This document shows positions 21,001 through 31,546 of a DNA stretch of 64,000 nt, one piece after another; positions within the stretch are counted from its first letter, which is position 1, and each line of letters begins with the position of its first letter. The notes under the pieces are model-generated. The model saw only the letters and a list, made by a program, of their open reading frames with translations, had not been told where the DNA came from and did not search any database. The DNA comes from Auriscalpium vulgare. Lineage: Eukaryota > Basidiomycota > Agaricomycetes > Russulales > Auriscalpiaceae. Location of the stretch: NCBI GenBank assembly GCA_019915015.1, contig JAHBBC010000020.1, positions 992,001 through 1,056,000 on the forward strand, written 5' to 3'. The position numbers and the translations under genes are program-made.

Positions 21001-22335
21001 GTTGAAGGGGTCGATTACACGGAAACTTTCAGTCCAGTCGCCCGCTTTGAAACTATACGTTTCCTTCTTGCGTTGGCCGCGCTTGAAGATTGGGAAATTC
21101 ATGGTATGGACGTCAAGTCGGCGTTCTTACATGGCGAACTGGATGAAGAGATCTTCATGGAGCAACCAGAAGGTTTCCTGATCCCAGGGTTAGAGGACAA
21201 GGTAGTTCGATTGCTGAAAGCTATCTACGGCTTGAAGCAGGCGTCCAGAGTATGGAACGTCCAAATCGATGCTCTCTTGAAGGAAATTGGATTCACCAGG
21301 ACCTATTCGGATACTGGTGTCTATGTCTATCGGCGACAGGAGGGGAACACAGTTACCATTTTGGTGCTGTATGTCGACGATATGGCTATCATGGGCAATT
21401 CGCTCCCAGAGATCACTCGAATCAAAGCCTTGCTTAAGACTCGATATGAGATGTCAGACTTAGGGGAGTTGAAAGAATTCCTTGGCATACGTATCACAAG
21501 AGATAGGCGCAAAAGGACATTGACAATCGACCAGAAGACATATCTGGAAGAAGTCCTTGATAGATTTGGGATGAAGGACGCGAACCCTGCTCGAACCCCT
21601 CTACCTGCGGGCTGTGTTTTGATAGCGTCTACTGAAGAAGTGGACAATGCACGTCGGAGTTATTACCAGTCGCTTATTGGCAGTATGATGTACTTTGCCA
21701 TTGGCACTCGTCCAGACGCGGCATATGCTATTGCACGCCTAGCACAGTACAGTGCGAATCCCACTGAAATGCATCTGAAGATGGCGAAGTATGTCTTGCG
21801 GTATATCAAAGGCACCCTTGACTACAAGCTTGTCTACAATGGCTTATCAGAGGAAGCTCAACTGCTTTCATACACGGACTCTGACCATGCTGAGAATAGA
21901 GACGATAGGACTTCCATTTCAGCCTTTGTTGTTAAACTGGCTGGAGGAGCTATTTCCTGGATGTCGCGGAAGCAAGCTACTACTTCCCAATCCACAGCTC
22001 AATCGGAATACATCTCTATGGCGGAGGCTGCAAAGCAGTTGCAGTGGTACTACAACCTGTACTCTGAGCTTGGACTACCGGATCCCACTCCTATCGACAT
22101 GCGATGCGATAATCGCGCTGCTATTCTTACGGCAGAAAATCCCATGGTTGGTAGGAACATGAAGCATGTAGAGGTTAAATACCACTTCATCCGGGAGTGC
22201 GTGGCAAAGGGACTTGTTCGCCTTGTACCAACCCCATCGGCTGAGAACGTCTCTGATGCTTTGACCAAGTCATTGCCTTATGAGCTACTTACTCGGTTCA
22301 GTGGGAGCATGGGTTTGACTCGTCGCAAGGACTAG
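18046..22335 (+). CDS. Copia Gag-Pol polyprotein
   Basis: Single 1429-residue ORF. The Gag part (UBN2-like) ends in a CCHC zinc knuckle, CKYCHKKGHWEANC, near residue 230. The protease active site is MLDSGCSHH near 301. Integrase follows with its zinc-binding H-H-C-C region (HGRFAHMSH to CHGCELGKS, about 438-480) and the D,D,E core: IHSDLVG, HSDRGGEYI and QNGRAERWNR (about 498-605). A Pro-rich linker leads to reverse transcriptase, with GVYRARLVAKGFTQ and the YVDD catalytic motif at about 1109. RNase H carries SYTDSDHAENRDDR near 1275. There is no stop or frameshift between Gag and Pol, as in many fungal Copia elements. Expected role: packaging, reverse transcription and integration of the element. 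Confidence 0.95.
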   Translation: MSGELLPKGFTILAGNSNYALWQDDMMAFLKVKKLWRYTSGSKPSPKAADPDNPTATEVEAEAVWDEEDDVALGYIKASLAPALKNKVGNDDHSSDAWKFLKTSYSKPGTRTIFTQFDLYLSTRLIDTKPLGPQINDFDQQYENLKKNGITVTPIQHAYFLLKALPDSYKAFRDLTLDSFSDLKTATPAEITTRILGKEASIKADSTIAATVNSAAAKAKGKQKVEKGKCKYCHKKGHWEANCRKKQADEAGDKKKGGDSSGGGGGSSKPSVNALIVEASSSNEVAVAWYLSPDKNRWMLDSGCSHHITHTRTDFAQYTPLEKPGHIAVGDSTAQAMHFYGTGTVNAWTDVDGKRVAVTLKNVLFAPKAAHRYISVTTLLNQKFDVLLRGSTGVCTIERAGITYGIGQKHDQFYWLELTPKPAVHEATVKDAVSVDIAHGRFAHMSHGALKRLTSEVVKGIVIDHATVATKPCHGCELGKSTRQTYPSSDKRAARVLGKIHSDLVGPMRVQSIQGFTYIATFLDDFSNKGVAMFLKRKSDFLLAFETFLARAEKETSVKLVIFHSDRGGEYINTILDKRFKELGITHHKTMPYTPQQNGRAERWNRTIMEKALSMLHHAGLSLGFWQCAVETAVHVYNRTPTRTLKWKTPMEVWSAGHIPDVAYFRVFGCKAYVHIQKEHRHKLEPNAKEMTFVGYEDGSKGYRFWNPATRSIVLSGEATFDETSFISRPTQKAPPSAPDPPTQHLSLSDLINDEDFTPERRPVPAPPVNAAGDDSDPDEDPAPKVEKDDSKVKTPPATPPPSRPHTPPPPAPPRTPPRRATNARVDNEALRHRVPPLEESPPIAEAVTPPARPRRANAGQRAARLGDQYDGLTALQVEQLDLRRRLPDTQGLVRQLDFEAPNLHALLDLMVGHDPKTYTEAMASRDFSKWWEACRYELDQLNKLGTWELVDRPKNRKVIKNRWVFKLKSNGVYRARLVAKGFTQVEGVDYTETFSPVARFETIRFLLALAALEDWEIHGMDVKSAFLHGELDEEIFMEQPEGFLIPGLEDKVVRLLKAIYGLKQASRVWNVQIDALLKEIGFTRTYSDTGVYVYRRQEGNTVTILVLYVDDMAIMGNSLPEITRIKALLKTRYEMSDLGELKEFLGIRITRDRRKRTLTIDQKTYLEEVLDRFGMKDANPARTPLPAGCVLIASTEEVDNARRSYYQSLIGSMMYFAIGTRPDAAYAIARLAQYSANPTEMHLKMAKYVLRYIKGTLDYKLVYNGLSEEAQLLSYTDSDHAENRDDRTSISAFVVKLAGGAISWMSRKQATTSQSTAQSEYISMAEAAKQLQWYYNLYSELGLPDPTPIDMRCDNRAAILTAENPMVGRNMKHVEVKYHFIRECVAKGLVRLVPTPSAENVSDALTKSLPYELLTRFSGSMGLTRRKD

Positions 22336-22360
22336 TGCTTGTCACTATTCGACTAGCCCA

Positions 22361-22371
22361 TCAAGTGGGAG
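22361..22371 (+). other. Polypurine tract
   Basis: TCAAGTGGGAG directly before the 3' LTR, the position of the plus-strand primer. Confidence 0.6.
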
Positions 22372-22855
22372 TGTTGGAATTTGGTGATGACGCTAGTCTC
22401 ATGACAAATACTATGGAATGATCTAGAACGATCTGGACTTGTTTGATCATGGAACATTGTAGAATAGTCTAGAATAGCTACTGTACAGGATTGCTATACG
22501 CTTACTCAGGTCTTAACTCCTATCTCCTAGGATGACTGATGTACTTACTGATGCTGTGCAAGCTGACTGATTCTTACACATTATGTCTTACACATATGCT
22601 TTATGCTTACTACACAATTTCTGATTGGTTGATATGCAGAGCCCCAAGTAGTATAAAAGGGCTCCTTTCTTCGCTCAGATACCTCAGTCTTTTCACATCA
22701 CAGACTGAGGTGAGCATTCCTATGCATACTTAGGAGTCTTCTCTTTACTAACTCACTTGTAGTATAGACTAACGTCTCTCTAAGGTACTGCAATACAGTC
22801 TTTTCACATCACAGACTGAGTATAGACTAACGTCTCTCTAAGTTGTGTTTCATCA
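22372..22855 (+). repeat. 3' LTR of Copia element
   Basis: 484 bp, read as identical to the 5' LTR; followed by the target duplication CAGTG. Confidence 0.93.
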
Positions 22856-23521
22856 CAGTGGACCCTGCAGCCCTCTGCAGCCCCAGGTGCACCTTCATCT
22901 GCCACAGAATTAGCCGGGATGCTGCAGGTTCCCGCGATGTCAAAGACTTGGACACCTTACTGTAGGTTCCCCCGATTCTCGCGCGCGATCATAGCTGCCT
23001 GTAGCTTCCGATCTACAGCCAACCTCCGCGCCCCGCACCTGTACTGCGGCGTGAATGCATCCGAGTGGCGACTTGGTTGGGAGGACTCGGTCTGACTCGG
23101 TCCACGGGTGTCCGAGTTGAAGTCGACCCGGGACCGTGACTCTCAAGCCAACGATGCCGCACTTCGCGCCGCATCCAAGCCCCGCCTCCCCAGTATCCAC
23201 ACGTCTGCTCCTCCATTGCGACATGCGGCGCGCAAGGTTCGGTGTACACACATCTCTTGAGGCTTCGGTGCCGCCTAACGGAGGCCGGGGCAGGGCAGCA
23301 GCTATCTGAAACTGGCGAGCGAGAACGGGACCCTGTGCTCCGCGCGGCCGAGGAAGCAACTCGCTAGGCGTGTTGATGGGGAAGAAGTAGTGCTAGTGGC
23401 ACCCAGGCGAGGTGAGCTAGGGTGTGGGCAGAAGGAGGATGGAGGAGGCGAATTCCGGCTGTAGCATTAAGTATTGTAGTATTATTACTTTGTCTAATGT
23501 AGTTATATCCCTCTTATGGTG
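22856..23521. other. Intergenic
   Basis: About 670 bases, GC-rich in the middle. No supported gene. Confidence 0.5.
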
Positions 23522-25011
23522 TTACGCCTTTTCTAACTCGCTACCTTGCAACGTTTGTCCTTCAACATCATTCCCCCCTCCGAGATTTTGGTCCAGACTC
23601 CGAAAAAATCGCATCTCGTCAAACCCCACGTCCGACGCACCCTGTCTCTCGAACATTTGGTTTTGATCCGTGTAGACCATGTACAGCGTGCCGACAAACA
23701 TGGACAGCCACATGGCCCATGTAACGACCGCGACTATAGAGCCGAAGACGCGGAAGAATCCTGCATCGAGGTCACGATAAAGCAGGATCGAGAAGTTCGC
23801 GTATGTGCCCTGGGAGTTGTGTGAGAAAAGCAGACCGCGGAACATCCAACCGCTCGACTTACCAATGGAAAAATAGCACTCCACCACGCCAACTTGAACG
23901 GAGGGATGCCCTTCCTCAGCTCGTGCTGAACCGCTAGGACCATGAAGATCGCCCACATCGTCGTGATCGCCCACAGCGCAAAGCCTACGCCCACGCATGT
24001 CGCGTAGACGATCTCGCCCACTGCCGGCGTCGACAAGAAGAAAGACGTGTTGCCATGCACGGGGATGAGCTGTTTGAACGCCTGGCCGATGAGGAGCACG
24101 GCGTAGCCGGGTTGCGCGGTCTCGCCGATCGGGAGGAACGTGGACGCGACGAGGAGGCCCGGTGGGTTACCGTGGATGATGAGCTTGAACAGGTATATGC
24201 CCATGAGCAGGAACAGCATAACCAGCCCGACGATGAGCGAGAAGGTGGAGAGCGTGGCTGTGACCAGCGCAACCCTCGGCGATATGGGTAGCAGCGCGAG
24301 GGTGACGTTGGCGCCGGTGGCGGCAGCGACTGTCAACGTAACGGTGGGAAGTATCGTTAAGGATGACATGCGCGCGAATTCATGATGTTGGTGCGTGATC
24401 CTGCAGGGGTAAGTCAAAAGCCGCTCAGTGGGGAAGAAAATATGCTACGCACATCATATAAATGATCCCCCAGCAAGATATTGCCGATATTGCCAACCAT
24501 GCCAGCCACAGCCCCCAGATGGTGTACAGGAAGTGTCGGCCGCCGAAATGGTATTGCTTGTAGATGAGGTTCACGGCCACTGTGAGGAGCGTGTTCGCGC
24601 CAAGCGGGAAAGTGGCGATGTAGATGCTGCTAACTGAGTCCCGAACCAAAATGCCCCATATATTCGGGAACACGATCAACCGGAAGATACTGATCGCGGT
24701 GAACACGCAGAACAGGATGAAGTTGAGGAAGAACACGATGGCGGAGATAGTCCTGAACGCCACAGAGGGTGTCCCATAGGGAAAATTCAGGAACAGGGAG
24801 TCGACAATGCCCGTACCTATAAGACAAGTGGCTGTGAGACATGCGTACAGAGAAGACACGCGTGTAGATCAGCGTACCCATGATCACTGTGAACCATGCC
24901 GGACTGAAGTCCCTGTAAGGTGCAGTTAACTCGTCAGTAAGCGCACTCGTAACGCGTAGAAACCAAGTACCGAGCGATTTCGAGGAATGGCTTTCGTGCT
25001 GCCCTTGTCAT
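23522..25011 (-). CDS. SSU1/SLAC1-family membrane transporter (sulfite or organic anion export)
   Basis: Five minus-strand exons, 24971-25011, 24878-24912, 24453-24816, 23863-24400 and 23522-23809, give 421 residues. After splicing the N-terminus reads RDFSPAWFTVIMGTGIV, the hallmark start of the fungal C4-dicarboxylate/malic acid transporter and sulfite-pump family (SLAC1/TDT, PF03595). About ten hydrophobic segments follow, and the late motif AWWSAIFPLGTYAN matches the conserved WW-FP-G-Y region of Ssu1-like proteins. The C-terminal tail is hydrophilic with an acidic and Gln-rich end. By family it moves sulfite or small organic anions across the plasma membrane; which one is not known. The two tiny first exons were found by completing this conserved N-terminus. 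Confidence 0.85.
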
Positions 25012-25500
25012 GATGGATGGAAGTGTGGTTGGTATGTAGGGTGGACTCCATGCGGCCTTATACCTGTCGACCTGGCGTCTGCGAATGGTGACGGAGGCAT
25101 CGCGGGCAATAGCAAGTCGAGTTGTAAGACATGGCCGAGGACCAATGGCAGCGAGGTTGATGACCGCGCCGGTTAACGGCACGCACCCCGTCGGACCTCT
25201 CGGCCGGACATTCCGACGTGTCTGCCCAACCATCGACATCCTTTCCTAGCCTTGATCGTTGCAACCAAGAAAGGTCAAGAGTACATACGTCGGTATTCCT
25301 GCATTGTAGAAAGCCGCAAGTGAGCGAGAGGACGTCTGCAAAAATTAAAAGACGGTACCATTGGTCGGTATTTGCCGATGGCGTGTAGATGTATGTTTAC
25401 ACCGGCGGAACATCTCTCTTCCACGCACGTCGCAAGGTCAGCTACGAAATCTATGTTTACGAAGAACACGGGCACTGTCAGCAGTCCTACAAGCGGCTGG
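25012..25500. other. Intergenic between transporter and F-box gene
   Basis: About 490 bases. No supported gene; should contain the promoter of the transporter (minus strand) and the 3' end of the F-box gene. Confidence 0.5.
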
Positions 25501-27165
25501 TCAGCTCGCATCCTCTCCGTTCGCATCACGAGAGTATTCGTCCTCCGATAAGATTAAGCCGTGCTTTGCCGCGATCTGCTTCCTGTCCTCCTTTGATGTC
25601 TTCTTCCACGAAACAGGATTCCACGACTTCCCGTTGAGCAGGAGCTTCCCGACAAGTGGGTACAACCCTTCCACGTGTCCCCATACGTATATGGAGTCCT
25701 GGACGTGCGTCCAGTCCAGCGTCCCCCAAGGCACACCTGAAGGTTTGAACAGCGCGTCCATGGCCTTGTATTCACTGAACAGGGTCTCGAGTTCATTGAG
25801 ACGTCGGTCCTTCAGTAGCATTGCTCCTACAGACATCCCGCCGGAGATCGAGTCCTGAAGCTGAAGTTTATTGGGCCAGCGGATGCCTTTCGCGGCCAGG
25901 CGCCGCTTCGCTCCCCACCGCCCGCGTTTGCCCCGTCGGACAGCATCTGTCAAACCCTCCACAATGGTGAGCATTCCCTCGTTCACCTTGACCCGGACCA
26001 CCTCCGCCCTTGGAATATGCTGGAATACAACACATAATGTTGTTGATGTCGGTCGACGGTCGGAATGTTCGAATAAGGAGAGGTCGAGGTAAGTGGCCGA
26101 TTTGAGAGGAAGGGCATCCAGGACTCGCGTGAAGACCTTGCGCGCGATGCCTTGACTCTGGAGGTGGATAACCAGGACAAATTTGGGATTCTCGAGGGCC
26201 AAAGGTGAGCGCGCCGGGACAGCGGTATCGGCAACTATCACAAAATTATAATGAAAATCGCCCGATATATGGAGGGAGCGTAGGATGGGTGCCTCGGACT
26301 TGTGCAAGTGCAGCCGTATCGGGACAAGGAGCTTTGACAATGTTCTTGTTTCAGGACAGTCAAAAAGCGTGATACGCATGGCGGTGGTTGCGGGGAGCGC
26401 AATGGATCTGAGGAATGTGTTCAAAGGGTCGAGGAAGCTAGATAGTTGTATGCACTCGAGGCACGGGAGAGCAATCGGCCCGAGGATAGTAGTGCGCGGG
26501 GATAGAGGGAAGCAGGACAGGGGTTTTAGGCAACGGAGGCGCGGCGAGCGTTCGAGGGCGAAAAGAAGTTCATCCATGGTCGGTTTGGGACAGTCATCCG
26601 GGAACTGGTCGAGTGTAAGTTCTGTGAGATTGGAAAGGCTACCCCAGTCCGAAGAATTAAGACCATCCAGCCTTATATTGCGCAGGAGAGGAGCTCCGCC
26701 GTGTAAGACGAACACTGGCAGGGTGTAGCTTTCTTCTCCCCACCATCTGACGGAGATTGTCTCGAGGATTGGAAGTGAGTCAATATCTTTGAGTGCCAAT
26801 TGAACCTCCTCGCTGTTGCTTGCACTGAAAGTGAGCGACCGCACACGCCGCCCGTGTTCTTGCAGAACGTCGTGTACCGCGGAGCCATTGTGAATAGACT
26901 TGAAAACGCACGTCAAGGAGTACCCCTTAGATCGATTGATTCGATCCCATGTTTCTACCCCCTTGTAGTACGTGGCATCCACGAAGGACCAGAGTTGGGC
27001 GTGGCTGGAAGCGACCTCATACCAGCGGCGGCAGAGAACGAGAATGCCGAACCACCTCTTGGAGAAGATGTCCATCTCCACCGCATATTCGAACATGATT
27101 CGAGAGAGCAATTCATCTGGAAGGGAGGATATGGCTGTCAGCGTGTTGCGCTTGGATTTTGGCAT
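25501..27165 (-). CDS. F-box protein, family 1
   Basis: Long single ORF of 554 residues. An F-box-like motif opens it (ISSLPDELLSRIMFEYAVEM, then VLCRRWYEVASSHAQLWSFV), followed by a leucine-rich region (LRNIRLDGL, LSNLTELTLDQF, SPRLRCL) and the family C-terminus (YKAMDALFKPSGVPWGTL, VGKLLLNGKSWNPVSW). F-box proteins recruit substrates to SCF ubiquitin ligases; the substrate is unknown. The 60 bases upstream of the chosen ATG still encode a family-like segment (SARQSDLAKLDAH) in frame, ending at an AG where the paralogues have an intron acceptor. A tiny first exon is therefore expected upstream, but no ATG with a donor is visible, so the true 5' end may be lost or divergent. Confidence 0.8.
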   Translation of the reverse strand: MPKSKRNTLTAISSLPDELLSRIMFEYAVEMDIFSKRWFGILVLCRRWYEVASSHAQLWSFVDATYYKGVETWDRINRSKGYSLTCVFKSIHNGSAVHDVLQEHGRRVRSLTFSASNSEEVQLALKDIDSLPILETISVRWWGEESYTLPVFVLHGGAPLLRNIRLDGLNSSDWGSLSNLTELTLDQFPDDCPKPTMDELLFALERSPRLRCLKPLSCFPLSPRTTILGPIALPCLECIQLSSFLDPLNTFLRSIALPATTAMRITLFDCPETRTLSKLLVPIRLHLHKSEAPILRSLHISGDFHYNFVIVADTAVPARSPLALENPKFVLVIHLQSQGIARKVFTRVLDALPLKSATYLDLSLFEHSDRRPTSTTLCVVFQHIPRAEVVRVKVNEGMLTIVEGLTDAVRRGKRGRWGAKRRLAAKGIRWPNKLQLQDSISGGMSVGAMLLKDRRLNELETLFSEYKAMDALFKPSGVPWGTLDWTHVQDSIYVWGHVEGLYPLVGKLLLNGKSWNPVSWKKTSKEDRKQIAAKHGLILSEDEYSRDANGEDAS

Positions 27166-27856
27166 CCCGGAATGCGTGACTCGGTCGAGGATGTGTGCAT
27201 CGAGCTTCGCGAGGTCACTCTGGCGAGCACTATGTTCGCGAGGGACTCGGGTTAGTTCACAGATGCAAGCGGAGAGTGATCAACTGGACTTGCCAGGGAG
27301 CGGATGCCAATATGGAGCGAAAGGACGTTATTACCTAGCTAGTTGCTTGCTCGTCACTTAGCTTCATAAAGCCTAGGTAACCAGTCTAAGTCTAGTAGTC
27401 CTTGAGGCTTTGTACTACCGGTTGATCGACTATCATCGGCCGCGTTCGTTCAGTCTGCTTCCAGGAGACTGTATTGAGGCTTGAGTAGTCCGATTGCATA
27501 TAATAGTAACCCTAACCTGAATACCGTACTTCGGACATCATTCTCATAACGCTTGCCTCTCGACTACATCACGGGACGAGCACCAAACGAGCACTCTTGT
27601 TTCTCCTGGCTGAATCATCTCACCATCGCTCTCGTGACTGGATACTCTGGGGAGGAGCGACACGTATCTGCGTTGACTCATGTACTCTTCCTTGACTCGG
27701 AGAGCGCTCAAACAGCGATACAGGCTAGCGCGGCACAGATATAATAGGACGCCAGTCAATCCCATCTCTTGCTTCCTGCGCTCACATTCACTGTGCGCGG
27801 CTACGGACGAATCTTTTGTCGAACACTTTTCTTTGCTGCCCTAGTCGAGCAACGCG
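27166..27856. other. Divergent promoter region between two F-box genes
   Basis: About 690 bases between divergent genes. The left 60 bases hold the coding-like N-terminal extension noted for the 25501-27165 gene. No other gene supported. Confidence 0.5.
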
Positions 27857-29694
27857 ATGATATCCGAGACAAAAAGGTCTGTCCTTAAACATCTTCGCAT
27901 CCCTCTCGTCTGACCCCCAAGCCCAGCGATCGCGATCGCGAGCTCGTCCGTGCATCCACGGTCGCGCAAATTCACACTCTCCACCAGCAGTTAGCGGACC
28001 TCAACTATGCGCTCAACGACACTCTGCCCGTCTCTTTCCTCCCGAATGAGCTCCTTGCGCGCATTTTGCTCGAGGTCGCCTACAGCACGGGACACATCAT
28101 CACCATCACCTGCAACCGTGCGTGGATGCCCATCCTCTACGTGTGCCGACGATGGACTGCCTGTGCGCTTGCGCTACCCGCGCTCTGGTCGCATATCGCT
28201 GTGCGGTCTTCAGAATGGTTCACGCACCCGCCCGCGCTTATGGACCTCGCACGCGCGGGGAACTACCCGCTCACATGCGACATGATCTTACTCGACACCG
28301 CCAGTGTTGCGCTTGCCCGTGCATTCCTGTGCGACCACGGTGCGCGCGTGCGTACCCTTCGCCTTTGGAGCATGTTAGCGGCGGTCGAGGATTTGTTTGC
28401 CGGGGTGCAGGACCTGCCCATCCTCGAGGAACTCGTACTGGACAAGGCCACATATTCGGGCACGGCATTGTTTCCCGAACATCTGCTGCGCGCCGCCCCG
28501 CGCTTGTCCACCGTGAGCCTACATGGCATGCGGATCCACAGCTGGGGACTGTTGGCCAACCTCACCGAGCTGAGTGTTGGCATGCGAGGGATGTCCCCGG
28601 TGCCAGGTGTCCCGCTCGCAGAGCTCCTTGGCAGCCTCGCACAGTCGCCCGGCCTGTGTGCGCTCACGCTCAACAGCGTGCTCGCTCAGGACGCTGACAC
28701 GCTCGCCACGCTCTTGCAGCACCGCCCACCCATCCCGTCAACGGAGCTGCCTGCCCTCGAGAGGCTCGACATCTTTGAGTCGTGCCACGGCATTGGTGCG
28801 CTCTTGTCCTCGCTTGCCATACCGCCCACTGCGAAGCTGCTTCTCATGCCGTTGTTTGTGCACACTGAGCGCGAGCTCAAATCTTTCACGCACCCGCTGC
28901 GGCGCATAATGCACCGTGCAGAACGTCCGCTCATGCGTGCGCTTGCTGTGGAGGTCAAATACACGATCCTCGTGACGCTTGTGCTGCGCCGTACGCGCGG
29001 CGTGCATGAGTCCGACTCCGGGCAGGTGGAGGTGCGTTTGAACATCCGCGACGGCCTGGGGCAGCGCATGTTGCGCATGATTGTCTTGCGCTTGCTCGAT
29101 GCATTCCCGCTCGAGGGCGTAGTGGACGTGGACTGCGCGGGCATACCGCGCCCACTGTGCTCGCGGGCGACGTGGCGCGCGATCTTCAGCCGGCTGCCGC
29201 GCGCGGCGCGCTTGCACGGTGGCGCCGATGATGCGATGCTCAACATGGTCGGCGGTCTGTTGGACGTGCTGCGGTCTGGCCCTCAAGCATCGAAGTCCAC
29301 TTTAAAACAACGAAATCGCGTGCTGCAGCATACGGAGGACTTCCCATCCTCTTTGTATCTATCAGTCCTCTGCTCGACGGGAGCAGTGAGATACGGGGAC
29401 CCATATCGTATCTCTACAAGACTCGAGGAGCTGCTCGCGCTGTATCGTGACGCACACGCGGGGCAACTATGGGACGAGCTAAAGCTGGTAGACAGGGGGG
29501 TGCCATTCCGTACGGGACTGTTGGGCCCGTTGGCGAAGAGGCTTCTCATTGGGACGAGGGCGTGGACACCGGAATATGAGGGACAGATGGTGATGGGAAC
29601 GGCTGAAGATGTTGAGGAGATAGGGATGCTGGCGTTGCCGCCGCCAACCACAGTGCTGGTCCCAGATGTGCCGATGCAGGAGGCAGGGTCATAG
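27857..29694 (+). CDS. F-box protein, family 2 (single unit)
   Basis: Exons 27857-27876 and 27927-29694 give 595 residues. The 20-nt first exon encodes MISETK and part of a Ser codon; this micro-exon pattern recurs in the related gene at 43908. A coiled-coil lead (TLHQQLADLNYALNDT) precedes the F-box-like motif (LPNELLARILLEVAY, then VCRRWTACALALPALWSHI). Leucine-rich units follow (LSTVSLHGMRI, LLANLTELSVG, LCALTLNSVL) and the end is IGMLALPP to PMQEAGS. Presumed SCF adaptor. It is a one-unit relative of the two-unit gene at 40183-43908 and shows the ancestral arrangement. The intron ends in TGACCCCCAAGCCCAG, conserved in all units. Confidence 0.82.
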
Positions 29695-29879
29695 AATTTT
29701 CAAGCTACGAGCTACAAAGCCTGGACTTACTCGCAATAACCAGCAGAGTGTGAATAAACTTGACTGTGTTCCAAATTCGGGAAATAAAGAAATACAAAAA
29801 TGTCAATGCTCAAATCCGACCGAAGCAGATACTATATCGTATGCCACTCTGCTGCCTCCTAGCTGACTCCACCTTTCGG

Positions 29880-31546
29880 TTAGGTCGTCGGATTCCACGG
29901 CTGTCCCTCGATCAACAGCTGCCCGACATGCGAGCGCAGCGGCTCCACACCGCACGCCGGCACAAGGTCTCTCTCGATACCCTCTATGTCCAGGGTACCA
30001 AGAGGCACCCCCGCAGGCTTAAACGGTGCCTCCATCGCCTTGAACGCTGCAAGCAGCGCAGCCAGCGCTTCGAAATGCGACGCCACCGCCGACGGGACAA
30101 CGACATAGAGCCATGGAAGTGCCACCTGCAGGCACGTGGGCGGGGCCAGTCCAGAATATGCCGCGCGGCGCCGTCTCCTCCCAGACAACCCACGCACGCC
30201 TCGCTGGACGGAATCGGACAGCCCCTTCAGAACTTGCAGTATGTCACGGTCCGAGGCAGTGACAACCTTGATGTGCGGCAGGCGTTGGAAGATTGCACGC
30301 CACACCCGGAGCGACATTGGGATCGTATCATGACGAGGTAGCGAAATGAAAAGATGTCGGGCCGACTCGAGGGGAATGGCATCGAGGATCTTGAGAAGAA
30401 GCCTATGACTGTCATGCCCGGTAGCCGCAGGGAAGGTCAAGCTGAAGTGGACAGTGTCGGACTCTGTGGATGTGTAGGACTCTGCGGTGTCAGCGACAAC
30501 CATGACTCCACGCTGGTCAACGATAATGGCGACGGAGCGCAGGACAGGCGCCCCGCTTCTGCGTAGACGTAGGCGGGTCGTCTTCAGGAGGCCTAGCAAG
30601 TCGTCACCGCGCTGTCGGTCCTCGGTCTGGATAAATAGCGAGGACGTCGACGGAATTGTGAGGCTTTGAAGCAGAAACTGTATTTTCGCCATTTCGCCAA
30701 ATAGCCGGAGGCATTCCAAGTGAGGGAGGTGGACTTTGTTGTCAGCATCAGGGGAAAGGTCCTCGTTGTCGGCAGCCTGGGGAACTGGTAGGTAATAGAA
30801 AAGGTCCAGAACGCGGATCCGGGGTGAGCGCCGCAACATGGAGAGAAATTCGTGGATTGTGACAGTTACAGGGGGGAAATCAACGTAGCCCACGTGCAGC
30901 GTGAGCTCCGTCAAGTCGGAGAGGTGGTTCCATCCGGTAAATGGGACGCCTTTAAGCGTGATATTGCGGAGTTGCGGGGCGCCGCTGACCTCAACGTCTC
31001 GTAGGTAGCGGATGTGGACGGACAGCGTGTCAAGTTTGGGAAGAAACTTCTCGATATTCCCGAGCGCATTCTGGACGAGTTTTTCAAAGTCATCCGTCTC
31101 CAGGTGAACTTCAAGGGACCATATGCGAGGTCCGTGCTTCGATAGAACCTCAGACATCATCATGACGTCTTGCTCCTCGTCACAGTTGAAACAACACGAC
31201 AGTGGGGAGCCTTTGGACCTCTGGAGCCGTAATTCTGTGCGATCGCGGTCCTCCGACGAGTCGTAGGAGACAAAAGCCCAAAGCTTGCCGTGGTTCAATG
31301 CGACGTTTGTCCAGTGGCGGCAGACGAGCATGATGTCGATCCAGTCTTGCGAAAAGATGTCCATTTCAACAGCGTATTCAAAGAAGATGCTTTCCAATAT
31401 TTCGTTTGGGAGGGAGGATACGGGTGCCAACGCGCTGTTGAGGTTGCCAAGCTGCCCGAGCTCGCTCCACGTGCTGCAGGTACTGCGTCAAACTAGAAGA
31501 AGGTACGTAGGATCAGGACATCGTACCTGATCGTAGGCTCTTCCAT
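29880..31546 (-). CDS. F-box protein, family 1
   Basis: Two exons, 31527-31546 (20 nt, MEEPTI) and 29880-31482, give 540 residues. Without the first exon the main ORF would start at an internal position and lack the conserved lead LGQLGNLNSALAPVSSLP. The F-box-like motif (LPNEILESIFFEYAVEM, VCRRWTNVALNHGKLWAFV) is followed by leucine-rich repeats and the family C-terminus (FKAMEAPFKPAGVPLGTL, SHVGQLLIEGQPW). It is the closest relative of the gene at 38362-40061, which lies on the other strand. Only 185 bp separate its stop from that of the convergent family 2 gene. Presumed SCF adaptor. Confidence 0.83.

Larger units (their letters stand above)
16868..22855 (+). mobile_element. Complete Ty1/Copia LTR retrotransposon
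   Basis: 5988 bp with 484-bp LTRs (16868-17351 and 22372-22855) that I read as identical, TG...CA ends, and a 5-bp target duplication CAGTG (16863-16867 and 22856-22860). A primer-binding site follows the left LTR directly and a purine-rich tract precedes the right LTR. One long ORF (18046-22335) encodes Gag and Pol in the Copia order protease, integrase, reverse transcriptase, RNase H. Identical LTRs and an unbroken ORF indicate a young, probably competent copy. Confidence 0.95.

Noticed and set aside
28122..29286. Long frames antisense or shifted to the family 2 F-box gene
   Set aside because: Shadows; the sense frame carries the F-box and leucine-rich repeats. The same applies over 40469-43513.
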